Of a stretch of DNA of 64,000 nucleotides, positions 34,163-42,650 are shown in pieces; the first letter of the stretch is position 1; every line of letters starts with the position of its first letter. The notes below the pieces were generated by a model. That model ran no database searches, was not told where the DNA came from, and saw only the letters and a list, made by a program, of their open reading frames with translations. The translations under genes were made by a program, and so were the position numbers. Source of the DNA: Terriglobia bacterium (GTDB lineage: Bacteria; Acidobacteriota; Terriglobia; Terriglobales; Acidobacteriaceae); NCBI GenBank assembly GCA_032252755.1, contig JAVUPY010000042.1, positions 32,508 through 96,507 of the forward strand. The letters run 5' to 3'.

Positions 34163-35317
34163 ATGTCTGAAGTTCAGTATCCAGTCACGGCGGAGCGGCA
34201 CCCGTTTCAGACCGACGATCCGCGGTTGCTGCCTATTGCAGAGAAGGTGAAGGCCGAAGAGCGGCTCAGCGAAGAGGATGGGCTGACCCTGTACAGGACA
34301 GGCGACATTCTGGCCGTTGGATGGCTGGCGAATTCTGTGCGCGAGCGCATGTGGGGCAATGTTGCGTACTTCAATGTCAACCGGCACATCAATCACACCA
34401 ACGTCTGCATTGCTGCCTGCCGCCTGTGTGCGTTTGGGCGCAAGAAGGATGTGGCGGGCGCGTACACCATGGCGCTCGAAGAGGCGTTCGAGTCTGCGGC
34501 CAGCGGCTATACCGAGGCGGTAACGGAATTTCATATCGTCGGCGGACTCCATCCCGACCTGCCGTTCCAGTACTTCCTCGATCTCGTGAAGGGGCTGCAC
34601 GAGCGGTTTCCGAAGGTGCACATCAAGGCGTTCACGATGGTGGAGATCGCGTTCTTTGCGAAGCTCTACAAGATGTCGATTCGGGATGTGCTGCTGAAGT
34701 TGAAGGAGGCCGGCGTGGATTCAATGCCGGGCGGTGGGGCGGAAATCTTTTCCGACCGGGTGCGCTCGATCATTTGCGACCACAAGATTGACGGGAACGA
34801 GTGGCTCGAGACAGCACGGATCGCGCACCAGGTTGGTCTCAAGTCGAATGCGACGATGCTGTACGGACACATTGAAAACGATGAGGACCGAATTGACCAC
34901 CTGCTGAAACTTCGGGCGCTGCAGGACGAGACACACGGGTTTCAGACGTACATTGGGCTGGCATTCCACCCCGACAATACGCCCTTGCAGCATCTGCCGA
35001 AAACCACAGGGATGCTGGACCTGAAGCAGATCGCGATTGCGCGATTGATGCTGGACAACTTCCCGCACATCAAAGCGTACTGGCAGATGCTCACGCCGAA
35101 GATCGCGCAGATTGCACTGCGCTTTGGGGCAGACGATCTGGATGGCACCGTGGTGGAAGAGAAAATTTACCACGATGCGGGAGCGACGACTCCGCAGGGA
35201 CTCCGTCGCAAGGACCTGATCCGGTTGATCACCGAGGCCGGAAGGGTTCCCGTGGAACGCGATACCCTATATCGGCCAGTAACGCGAGATGAGACGACGT
35301 TCACGGTGGCCGTGTAA
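34163..35317 (+). CDS. mqnE: Aminofutalosine synthase (MqnE)
   Basis: Radical-SAM enzyme that joins 3-(1-carboxyvinyloxy)benzoate to SAM, in the futalosine path to menaquinone. The cluster cysteines are CIAACRLCAF (CxxxCxxC) after NRHINHTNV; SAM-domain marks TEFHIVGGLHPDLPF and DSMPGGGAEIF fit MqnE better than MqnC. The chosen ATG-34163 removes an unlikely N-terminal stretch. Other mqn genes are absent from the window. A strong terminator follows at 35363. Confidence 0.9.
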   Translation: MSEVQYPVTAERHPFQTDDPRLLPIAEKVKAEERLSEEDGLTLYRTGDILAVGWLANSVRERMWGNVAYFNVNRHINHTNVCIAACRLCAFGRKKDVAGAYTMALEEAFESAASGYTEAVTEFHIVGGLHPDLPFQYFLDLVKGLHERFPKVHIKAFTMVEIAFFAKLYKMSIRDVLLKLKEAGVDSMPGGGAEIFSDRVRSIICDHKIDGNEWLETARIAHQVGLKSNATMLYGHIENDEDRIDHLLKLRALQDETHGFQTYIGLAFHPDNTPLQHLPKTTGMLDLKQIAIARLMLDNFPHIKAYWQMLTPKIAQIALRFGADDLDGTVVEEKIYHDAGATTPQGLRRKDLIRLITEAGRVPVERDTLYRPVTRDETTFTVAV

Positions 35318-35362
35318 AGGCAGAGGAGAGGGCCCGGGTAGAAAAAAATCAAGCGAAAAGTG

Positions 35363-35396
35363 AAGGCAGAACAGGATTCTACGTTCTGCCTTTTGT
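35363..35396 (+). terminator. Rho-independent terminator after mqnE
   Basis: AAGGCAGAAC pairs with GTTCTGCCTT around a 10-base loop, followed by TTGTCTTC. Confidence 0.85.
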
Positions 35397-35549
35397 CTTC
35401 TGTCCTCTGACTTTGGTTAGAGAATTGCCCTCCTGTGACGCAAGCAACTGTTTTAATTCCGCGTGCTTCTTGTGATACAGGTGTAAAATTCACACAAATA
35501 GGAATGAGCAGCCGGGGGTTGGATCTGGATCCCTGACCGAGGCTCGCGC

Positions 35550-36605
35550 ATGATCCTTCATTTTTCGTACAAACTCTCCAAGACTCCCGACCTCGAAAAA
35601 GCGGTTGAACAGCAAATCCAAAAACTGCGTAAACGCCTCCAGTTTTTCCGCCCGGAATTGGTGTCGCTGAACGGCACCGTTGATGAGGGTGCAAAAGGTG
35701 GAACCGTCGTTGCGCTGAACCTGCGACTCCCGTCAGGACAAATGGCGGCTCAGGGTGTGGCGGATCATCCGGTACCCGCGATCAAGCTGGCATTCGAGAA
35801 TCTCGTGGAGCAGCTTACGAAGCACAAGGATCGGCTGCGGAGCGAGTATAAGTGGCCGAGGGCGAAGAGCGGATTGCGTTCGGGCCCAGTGCCGCAGGTT
35901 CCGTTTGAAGACACTATCGCCGCAGTGAAGCCGGAGAAGGTTTCGGTCCAGGATGTCGCCGCCTATGTGAACCTGAGCTTGCCGAGTTTGCAGAGGTTTG
36001 TCGAACGCGAACTGCGCTATCGCGAGGCGACGGGACGGCTGCGCGAAGGGCAGATCTCACCCGAGGAAGTTCTGGACGAAGCTATCTCACACGCACTCGA
36101 TGACGGAAATCACCGGCCAGAGAAGGTTTCGCTGGAACCATGGCTGTACAGGCTGGCGCTGAGTTCGATGGATCGGCTGGCGAACCAGACACGCCAGGAC
36201 ACGACGGCGGTACCACTCGAATCGCAGATGCGGCCCGCGCGGTTGCGAAAGGCCGGCGAAGGCCATGACGAGCCACAAATGCAGTTCCATCAGCCGGATG
36301 AGACATTTACGAACGAAAACCTGATCCCCGACCTGCGGCTGGCGACACCGGAGGATATTGCCGTCCGTGATGAGATGGTTGCGATGGTAGAGTTGGCACT
36401 CCGGACCGTGTCGCACGAAGATCGGGAAGCCTTCATCCTGTTCACGATGGAGGGATTCACTATGAAAGAAATTGCGGTAATTGCCAATCGAACGCCGGAG
36501 GAAGTGCGGGTATCCATCGCCTCGGCACGAGACCACCTTAAGAAAAGTTTCCCCTCCACAAACAAGCTCAAAGACAAGCTGGTCGAGCAGACGAAGTCTG
36601 CCTGA
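35550..36605 (+). CDS. Ribosome-hibernation (HPF/RaiA) domain fused to sigma-70-like domains
   Basis: A 351-aa fusion. Residues 1-102 are HPF-like: MILHFSYKLSKTPDLEKAV, LRKRLQFFRPELVSLNGTVD, VVALNLRLPSGQM and AIKLAFENLVEQLTKHKDRL. Residues about 130-215 resemble sigma region 2 (QISPEEVLDEAISHALDD; EPWLYRLALSSMDRLANQ) and about 280-335 are a clear sigma region 4 (HEDREAFILFTMEGFTMKEI, then TPEEVRVSIASARDHL). The joints are continuous, with no stop and no frameshift. The eRF1-like gene follows after 92 bases with a hairpin in between. A role that links ribosome hibernation to transcription is an inference; whether the sigma part binds promoters is unknown. Confidence 0.8.
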   Translation: MILHFSYKLSKTPDLEKAVEQQIQKLRKRLQFFRPELVSLNGTVDEGAKGGTVVALNLRLPSGQMAAQGVADHPVPAIKLAFENLVEQLTKHKDRLRSEYKWPRAKSGLRSGPVPQVPFEDTIAAVKPEKVSVQDVAAYVNLSLPSLQRFVERELRYREATGRLREGQISPEEVLDEAISHALDDGNHRPEKVSLEPWLYRLALSSMDRLANQTRQDTTAVPLESQMRPARLRKAGEGHDEPQMQFHQPDETFTNENLIPDLRLATPEDIAVRDEMVAMVELALRTVSHEDREAFILFTMEGFTMKEIAVIANRTPEEVRVSIASARDHLKKSFPSTNKLKDKLVEQTKSA

Positions 36606-36697
36606 CCTAAACACACCCGCCGTGTCGTTCAGCAACATGGCGGGGCATAGCTCTTTCCAATCGATCCTCATAATGCAAGCCAGGAGAAGTTAAAAGA

Positions 36698-37867
36698 ATG
36701 ATCACGAGAGATAAGATCCGTGAGTTGGCAGCATTCGAGTCCCCATCCAATTGTGCAATCACGTTTTACTACCAGCCGGCGGCACCGAAGAACCAGTCGC
36801 ACCGGGAAGAGACGATCCTGGTCAAAGACCTGGTTCGGGAGGCGTTGCGCGAAGCAGAAAAAGAAGGAGGCAAGAATGAATGCGCGCGCAGAGATCTGCA
36901 GCGCATTCTGGAGATAGCGGAGTCGCTACACGGAAATGGAAGGCGAGGGAAAGCAATCTTCGCTGATCATAGCCAGGGCATTTGGCAGGAATTCGACATT
37001 CCGGCCTGGTTACCCGGCACGCGGCTGATCGTGAATCGGCGCTTTCACCTGAGGCCACTCGCGACGGTACTGGAGAGTGTGCCATCTGTGTGCGCCTGTC
37101 TCATCGATCGAACCAAAGCGAGGCTCTTTCGTTACCAGGACGAACAGATTGAGGAAGTGGGTGACTTCTTCAACGAGTTACCGCGCCGCGGGCGCTCCGA
37201 TGGATGGGGAGGCTATGACGCGGGCCACGCCGAGCGCAGAGTGTCCAATGACGCCAAACAGCACTATAAATTTGTCGCGGAAAATCTGCTCGACCTCTAT
37301 GAGCGTGGAGTATTCAAAGTGCTTGTTGTAGGTTGTCGAGACGAGCAGTCGGCCGAAATCGAGGGCGTGCTGCACAGCTACCTCCTTAACAATCTGCTCG
37401 GGCGGTTCCGCATTGACCCGGCGACGGCCACGGCGGAACAAGTGAAAGAACATGTCGAGCGCATCCTCAACGAACATCTTGGCGAACGCCGGGAACGAAT
37501 GGTACGCCAAGTGATCGGCCAGGCTCACCGGAATTCGCGCGGCGCTGTCGGGTTACGTCATGTGCTGCGGTCGCTCGAGAGCGGCGAGGCACAGGTCCTG
37601 TTACTCGGCGGTCATTTTAAGGCCCCTGGGTACGAATGCCGGAACTGCGGACACATCGACATGCGTGTTACGGATACTTGCGCGATGTGCGCTCAACCGG
37701 TGCACGAGATGGACGACATCGGCGGCGCAATTGTCGGGCAAGCTTACCGGAACGGCGTCGAAGTGATGTACATCGCAAATCATGCGGAGTTTGAAAAGGC
37801 TGGGCACATCGCCGCGCTGCTCCGCTTCCGCGCGGATCAGAACACGGCGATGAAACAGGCCGGATAA
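36698..37867 (+). CDS. eRF1-like (baeRF-type) protein with zinc ribbon
   Basis: A 389-aa bacterial relative of the archaeal/eukaryotic release factor. Domain 2 begins near LIDRTKARLFRYQDE, and at 171-173 the GGQ position reads GGY, followed by DAGHAERR (a position and surroundings like GGQ-x-x-x-R). Residues 276-300 are LRHVLRSLESGEAQVLLLGG, the domain 3 core. A zinc ribbon has C314, C317, C328 and C331 (YECRNCGHI, TCAMCAQ). Loss of the Gln suggests it does not hydrolyse peptidyl-tRNA as eRF1 does, or does it differently. AGGAG is upstream. Confidence 0.78.
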   Translation: MITRDKIRELAAFESPSNCAITFYYQPAAPKNQSHREETILVKDLVREALREAEKEGGKNECARRDLQRILEIAESLHGNGRRGKAIFADHSQGIWQEFDIPAWLPGTRLIVNRRFHLRPLATVLESVPSVCACLIDRTKARLFRYQDEQIEEVGDFFNELPRRGRSDGWGGYDAGHAERRVSNDAKQHYKFVAENLLDLYERGVFKVLVVGCRDEQSAEIEGVLHSYLLNNLLGRFRIDPATATAEQVKEHVERILNEHLGERRERMVRQVIGQAHRNSRGAVGLRHVLRSLESGEAQVLLLGGHFKAPGYECRNCGHIDMRVTDTCAMCAQPVHEMDDIGGAIVGQAYRNGVEVMYIANHAEFEKAGHIAALLRFRADQNTAMKQAG

Positions 37868-37895
37868 ATTTCGTAAATCGCGAATTGTAGTTCGT

Positions 37896-37925
37896 GGGCG
37901 CGGTTGTCAGCCGCGCCCTTTGTTT
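37896..37925 (+). terminator. Rho-independent terminator after the eRF1-like gene
   Basis: GGGCGCGG (37896-37903) pairs with CCGCGCCC (37911-37918), then TTTGTTT. Confidence 0.85.
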
Positions 37926-38009
37926 CTGACGATCCACCATTGGCTGTTCACGGGCCAGATCTCTTTGTTATTCTTCGAGCCTCTCTCGGTTAACCCATTG
38001 GAGGCTCGC

Positions 38010-39227
38010 TTGAAATTCTCCCGGCGCGATTTCATTGCCACTGCCGCTGCAACTTCTGCCGCTCTCGGAATCGATGGTCTCAACCTCCCGCTCGCCGCAC
38101 AATCCCGCGCTCCAAATCCCAGTAACAGCGTGCGCAAGAAGCCGATCATCATCTCCGCCGCGAACGGGTTTAATTACCTCGAGCGCGGTTTCGCTGTGCT
38201 GCAGCGGGGCGGCGATACGCTCGACGCGGTGATGGAAGTGATTCGTGGGCCCGAGGACGATCCGAAAGACACGAGCGTCGGACTCGGTGGGTTGCCAAAC
38301 GAAGAAGGCGTGGTGGAACTTGATTCGTGTTGCATGCATGGTCCCACGCGACTTGCAGGCTCTGTCGGGGCAGTTCGTAACATCAAGAACGCTTCTTTGC
38401 TCGCAAAGACGGTCATGGAGCACACGGGCCACGTCATGCTGGTTGCGGAAGGCGCGGAGCGATTCGGGTATGCGCACGGGTTTCCGAAGGAGAATCTCCT
38501 GACCGATGACACCCGTAAGATCTGGCTGCTGTGGAAGGAAACCATGTCCACTCAGGACTGGTGGGGACCCGGGCTGGCCTCGCCGGACTACAGGTTTCCG
38601 GAGGAAGACCAGTCGGCACAGGAGTACTGGGATCGGCGAATGGCCCAGATGGAGAAGCTGGCCGAGCAGTTGGGAATCGCACCCGAAGACCGGGAGATAG
38701 CCATCAACAAAGTGCTCAATCCTCCGACGGGAACCATCAATTGTTCGGCGCTAAATGAGAAAGGAGAGATATCGAGCGCCACTACGACGAGCGGTCTGGC
38801 GTGGAAAATCCCGGGCCGCGTGGGTGATTCACCGATCATCGGGGCGGGTTGCTATTGCGATCAGGACGTGGGCGCGGCCGGAGCGACCGGCAACGGCGAA
38901 GAAAATATCAAGGTCTGCGGCGGGCACACGATCGTGGAGAACATGCGACGTGGCATGACGCCGGAAGAAGCCGGTTTAGACGCACTGAAACGGATCGTCC
39001 GCAACTTCGAAAGCAACAAGAAGAAACTTGAATACATGGACATGCAGTATTACGTGCTTCGCAAGGACGGAGCGTACGCCGGAGTAACGCTCTGGGGTAA
39101 GACTCCCAGCGGCGCGGATAAATACTTTGCCATCAGTGATGGAACCCCGCGGCGGGAAAAACTAATCCCACTGTTCGATGCGGCCAATAAGGGTTTTCCG
39201 CCCGTGCCGAGAGTAAGAGGGAAGTAG
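38010..39227 (+). CDS. N4-(β-GlcNAc)-L-asparaginase/isoaspartyl peptidase, Tat-exported
   Basis: Ntn-hydrolase of the aspartylglucosaminidase family, probably cleaving GlcNAc-Asn or isoaspartyl bonds in the periplasm. The nucleophile Thr follows SSATTTSGLAWKIPGRVGD, and GDSPIIGAGCYCD and HTIVENMRRGMTPEEAGL are conserved. A twin-arginine signal (SRRDFIATAAATSAALG) shows Tat export. The start is TTG-38010: GGAGG stands 5 bases upstream, and no better start codon exists. The chain is self-cleaved, as in the family, at the Thr. 405 aa. Confidence 0.85.
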   Translation: MKFSRRDFIATAAATSAALGIDGLNLPLAAQSRAPNPSNSVRKKPIIISAANGFNYLERGFAVLQRGGDTLDAVMEVIRGPEDDPKDTSVGLGGLPNEEGVVELDSCCMHGPTRLAGSVGAVRNIKNASLLAKTVMEHTGHVMLVAEGAERFGYAHGFPKENLLTDDTRKIWLLWKETMSTQDWWGPGLASPDYRFPEEDQSAQEYWDRRMAQMEKLAEQLGIAPEDREIAINKVLNPPTGTINCSALNEKGEISSATTTSGLAWKIPGRVGDSPIIGAGCYCDQDVGAAGATGNGEENIKVCGGHTIVENMRRGMTPEEAGLDALKRIVRNFESNKKKLEYMDMQYYVLRKDGAYAGVTLWGKTPSGADKYFAISDGTPRREKLIPLFDAANKGFPPVPRVRGK

Positions 39228-39389
39228 CGGATACGCAGCGTAGAGTGAGGAAATCGAAAGCTTTGAGATTCGTCACTCCCGGGTTGCCCACCTGTCATTG
39301 CAACTGCTTTGCTGCAGCGCTATAGTCGCGTTTAGCGGAACCCTTCACAGGCCAACTTGGCCCGAAAACGCTCCGTCCTGGAGGCGTTT

Positions 39390-39572
39390 ATGAGGATCGA
39401 ACTCACAGATCAGGAATTGGACCTGGTAAACGAAGTAATGCAATTACACCAGGAGACGCTGCTTCGCGATATCGCTCGCACGGATCATCGCGACTACAAG
39501 CAGATGCTCCGTGGGAGATTGCAGGTCGTTGAGAGCATCCTGGGGAAACTGAAGTTCGCGCAAGCGGCGTAA
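39390..39572 (+). CDS. Small conserved protein, 60 aa
   Basis: GGAGG lies 6 bases before ATG-39390, which is strong support for this start rather than an earlier one. The product is MRIELTDQELDLVNEVMQLH with a run of charged helical residues (RTDHRDYKQMLRGRLQVVES), a two-helix type found as short proteins in many acidobacterial genomes. Function unknown. A palindrome of the shared family follows. Confidence 0.65.
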   Translation: MRIELTDQELDLVNEVMQLHQETLLRDIARTDHRDYKQMLRGRLQVVESILGKLKFAQAA

Positions 39573-39578
39573 AGAGAA

Positions 39579-39612
39579 AGGCCCCAGCCTGGCAAGGCGA
39601 ACCGGGATGGGG
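39579..39612. repeat. Intergenic palindrome, 'CCCCAnCCTGGC' family
   Basis: GGCCCCAGCCTGGC, then GGGATGGGGCAC. Third copy, again just after a stop codon; likely terminator or REP-like element. Confidence 0.65.
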
Positions 39613-39624
39613 CACCTTCAATGT

Positions 39625-40155
39625 CTATTTCGCTTCTTTCAAGGGGACGCTTAGTTCCGTTTTCTCCCACTCGAGAACGAGGTTTGCGGAATCAGGACCA
39701 GTCTTTTCAAACGAGAAGGTCATCTGCTCGACCGGAGAGTCAAGCGATTCGACTTTCATCGGAATACGTGCGAGATCCTGCGCCTGGCTATATTCGGTGC
39801 CCCACTGTCCTGTTTGCTTATTGATGATGAGCTGCCAATTGTTTTCGCCGGGCAGAGTGTAGATTGTGTACTTGCCGGCGGGAACCCTGGTTCCGCCGAC
39901 CATCAGGTCCGTATCGGTGACGAATCCTGTCGCCTCGTTGGCGCCAGTACGCCAGATCTTCCCATAAGGAACCAGGCCGCCCATAACCTTGCGGCCGCGG
40001 ATGGAAGGCGCACCGTAATCTATCGTTACCTTCTTGCCAGTCGCGAAGGTGTGCTCGGCGGATTTTCTCGGGCTGAGAAGCGGTGCTTTCTGCTGGGCAA
40101 CGACCAGCGAAGTACAAAAGAGAACTACAAGGAACAACACGGCTGATTTGCGCAT
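39625..40155 (-). CDS. DUF2911-family secreted protein
   Basis: A 176-aa protein with a signal peptide (MRKSAVLFLVVLFCTSLVVAQ) and the DUF2911 pattern GGLVPYGKIWRTGANEAT, AGKYTIYTLPG and WQLIINKQTGQWGTEY. Function unknown. It is a single convergent gene next to the 60-aa gene. Confidence 0.85.
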   Translation of the reverse strand: MRKSAVLFLVVLFCTSLVVAQQKAPLLSPRKSAEHTFATGKKVTIDYGAPSIRGRKVMGGLVPYGKIWRTGANEATGFVTDTDLMVGGTRVPAGKYTIYTLPGENNWQLIINKQTGQWGTEYSQAQDLARIPMKVESLDSPVEQMTFSFEKTGPDSANLVLEWEKTELSVPLKEAK

Positions 40156-40271
40156 AGATCCTCCGTCACTTCAAATTGCGGAACACACTCAAAGTGCGGA
40201 ATACATTGTAACAATCAGAAGAGCGGGACATCGGAAGATCAGAAGACAAGGAACCAACAGCCATTCAACGA

Positions 40272-40538
40272 TCACGGCTGTTGTTCGCGCCGCAGTTGTT
40301 CCATGACAGACGAAACGAGTTCTTTTGCAGACGAGAGCTCGTTGACGATGATCTGGATGTCCATGGCAGGTTTGCCAGGCTGGCGCGCGCTCTGGCAATA
40401 GACGCCGTGCTGGCCGACGAGAGTCAGAGCGTCGGTGAGGATGTCGAGAGATACGGCGAGCCTTCCGCGCGACACTCCCATTTGCAGTTCGTGAAGTTCC
40501 AATTCTCGACGCTTCTCGTCAAAGACGGACCTGGGCAT
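40272..40538 (-). CDS. Unknown small protein, 88 aa
   Basis: Start at 40538 is set by GGAG upstream. The protein is MPRSVFDEKRRELELHELQM followed by a helix with ILTDALTLVGQHG. It lies just downstream of the GAF gene on the same strand (gap 39), so it is probably cotranscribed. I do not recognise a family. Confidence 0.55.
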   Translation of the reverse strand: MPRSVFDEKRRELELHELQMGVSRGRLAVSLDILTDALTLVGQHGVYCQSARQPGKPAMDIQIIVNELSSAKELVSSVMEQLRREQQP

Positions 40539-40577
40539 GCAGTGCTCCTTCGCTACATTCGATGTTGGCAAGAGAAA

Positions 40578-41174
40578 TTAAGCTTTCTTTTTCAGAACAT
40601 TCGTATTGGAGAAACGAAGCTTAACGGTGGTGTTCTTTTGCCTTGATGAGAGGATCTCGGGAAGCAAGAATGCAATGCGGCGGGCGGCACGCTCCAGGGT
40701 TTCAAGATCGTCGCTGTTGAAGTCGCAACCCGCAGCGGCAGGGGTGGCGCCTTTACGCGATACTTGCAGGACACCCAAAGTCTCATTCCATTCATTCAAG
40801 ATCGGTGCGGACATCATCTTCTGGATCGGCAGAGGCGATTCGATCTCTCGGGACCCATGGAGCTTCACGCTTTCGAACACATTGTGGTGAGGTACCGTGG
40901 CGAACTGATTGAACACTTCAGGGAGTTTGCTGACGGCAGTCTGGGCGGCAATCGCGGAACTCGACAGGGGAATACTCCCTGCAACCTGCAGTTCTGGGGG
41001 AAAAACGAACCGAAGATCGTGCCCGTCCAGACTAAGGAGGCCAATCTCCGTGGTGCCAACGTCGAAGATTCCGGCAAGTTCAGAACAAACCTGCGTCATG
41101 GAACAGTTGACGCTGTTCAGCAATTCCTCAAGTCCATCAAGCCGTCTCATCACAGAATAGGTCCCGGAGGTCAT
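40578..41174 (-). CDS. GAF-domain protein, paralog A
   Basis: A 198-aa stand-alone GAF protein. The fold spans about residues 30-175, with GLLSLDGHDLRFVFPPEL, the insert PLSSSAIAAQTAVSKLPEVF and MMSAPILNEWNETLGVLQVSRK. No kinase, HTH or other output domain is attached. It is followed, on the same strand, by the 88-aa gene and preceded by a second GAF gene (gap 75 bases) with the same architecture, so the two arose by tandem duplication. The ligand is unknown. Confidence 0.75.
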   Translation of the reverse strand: MTSGTYSVMRRLDGLEELLNSVNCSMTQVCSELAGIFDVGTTEIGLLSLDGHDLRFVFPPELQVAGSIPLSSSAIAAQTAVSKLPEVFNQFATVPHHNVFESVKLHGSREIESPLPIQKMMSAPILNEWNETLGVLQVSRKGATPAAAGCDFNSDDLETLERAARRIAFLLPEILSSRQKNTTVKLRFSNTNVLKKKA

Positions 41175-41249
41175 TTTTCACGATTGTCCCGAATCACGCA
41201 ATGCGCAAAGGGATATGTCCGAACGGTCAAATTGCGATGGAGAAAGTGA

Positions 41250-41795
41250 TCAGGAAAGCCGTGCAAGAAATATCCCGATGATCTTGGCTGCTGCCTTCAG
41301 GTGTTCCAGATCTTCCGAAGTGAAGTCAGGTCCTGAGGTAACCAACTCAAAGCCCTTGCGCGAAATCTGAATCACGCCTGCCACCTTGTTGCATGCGCCC
41401 ATCACGGGAGCGGACATCAGTTTGTAGATGGTCTGCGGATCCATTTCGCTAGTGGGCAGGTCCGAGGCTCGCATCTTCACGGTTTCGAACACGCTGCTGT
41501 GCTGTACTGAGGCGAAGTTGTTGTAGTAATCCGCGCGGCGACCGCTCGCGGTGCGTGCTGCGATCGCCGATGAACTTAAAGGAATCGCGCCCGCGGAGCG
41601 AAGTTCGGCTGGATGGAGGAACTTCAGCATAGAGCGCTGCACCTGTAAGAGGGCGACTTCCTGCGTCCTGACGCGGAAGATGCGGGACAGTTCGTAGCAA
41701 ACCTGCTCAACCGTACAACTTTCGACGGCAACCACGTCTTCCAGCTTTTCCAGAGCCGCAGCCATCCCTGTTGCGGCTGGCATTTGACTGGTCAT
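41250..41795 (-). CDS. GAF-domain protein, paralog B
   Basis: A 181-aa GAF protein, start at 41795. It shares with its neighbour the SIPLSSSAIAARTASG and LMSAPVMGACNKVAGVIQIS-type blocks and the VFETVKM phrase, and has the same length and order. No output domain. Divergence between the copies is moderate, so each may bind a different ligand or form a heterodimer; that is inference. Confidence 0.75.
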   Translation of the reverse strand: MTSQMPAATGMAAALEKLEDVVAVESCTVEQVCYELSRIFRVRTQEVALLQVQRSMLKFLHPAELRSAGAIPLSSSAIAARTASGRRADYYNNFASVQHSSVFETVKMRASDLPTSEMDPQTIYKLMSAPVMGACNKVAGVIQISRKGFELVTSGPDFTSEDLEHLKAAAKIIGIFLARLS

Positions 41796-41924
41796 GCTGC
41801 CAAAGTAACCGATGCGTTGGAGAGGGTCAAAGTACGCAAGTAATATGAAAAGGTAACTCTCGGTTCGCATGACACAAATGGGGCAGTTGCGAGGGAAAGG
41901 GAACCGAGACCGAGGTGAAGAATT

Positions 41925-42563
41925 CTAGCTCGGGAAGTGGAAATAGACATCCTGACGCGAGGCGACGGAAATGCCATCCACCTTCGCGGGAGTAAATCGC
42001 CATTGACGAAGAGTTGCCGTCACGATCTCCTCGATCCCGAAGCCCACTGTCTTCAGTACCTTCGTCCTGACCACATTCCCCTGTTCGTCGATGGTAACTT
42101 CGATGATGACGTCGCCACGGAGCCAGTCCGGCAACTTGTTGCGAAGAATGGGCGGATCTGGGGCAATGACTGGAAGCGCCACCCGAACGTCATGATCGCT
42201 CGGCAGCCCGTTCGCCAGTGAGCCCAGTATGAATCCAGGCATTCCGGGTTTTAGATCGCTGGAAGCCATTGCGGGTTTCGGCTCAAGGCTCGCTTGATCG
42301 GGTTTTTTATGCTTTCGCGCTTGAAGGGCGTGCTCGGACTCACTCACTTTGGCGATTGGAGAATCGATCACACTCGATCCGGGCGCAATCAGGACGAAGT
42401 GTGTGTTTGTCGTGCCGCCATTACCTCGCAAAGCCGCCGAGGGCTCAAGCAATTGCGGTTCCGGTCGGAACGTGAGGAACAGCAACGCGAGCACGTGCAC
42501 AAACACCGTCAGGAAGACAGCTGGAGGCGATATGCCACGCTCGAATTGGATTGGCTCGAGCAT
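41925..42563 (-). CDS. TonB-like energy-transducer protein
   Basis: A 212-aa protein with one N-terminal membrane helix (about 12-33, PPAVFLTVFVHVLALLFLTF), a linker and a C-terminal TonB domain (about 135-210: LRGDVIIEVTIDEQGNVVRTK, GIEEIVTATLRQWRFTPAKV). TonB-family proteins transmit proton-motive force to outer-membrane transporters; ExbB/ExbD partners are not in the window. Upstream 42564-42650 is AT-poor with no gene. Confidence 0.8.
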   Translation of the reverse strand: MLEPIQFERGISPPAVFLTVFVHVLALLFLTFRPEPQLLEPSAALRGNGGTTNTHFVLIAPGSSVIDSPIAKVSESEHALQARKHKKPDQASLEPKPAMASSDLKPGMPGFILGSLANGLPSDHDVRVALPVIAPDPPILRNKLPDWLRGDVIIEVTIDEQGNVVRTKVLKTVGFGIEEIVTATLRQWRFTPAKVDGISVASRQDVYFHFPS

Positions 42564-42650
42564 CAGTGAGTCAGACGTTTAGACCGGGCAGAAGTCACCC
42601 CCCCCGCCATATTGTGCCATGAAATAAGGATAGAAATCGTATGAGTTGAG

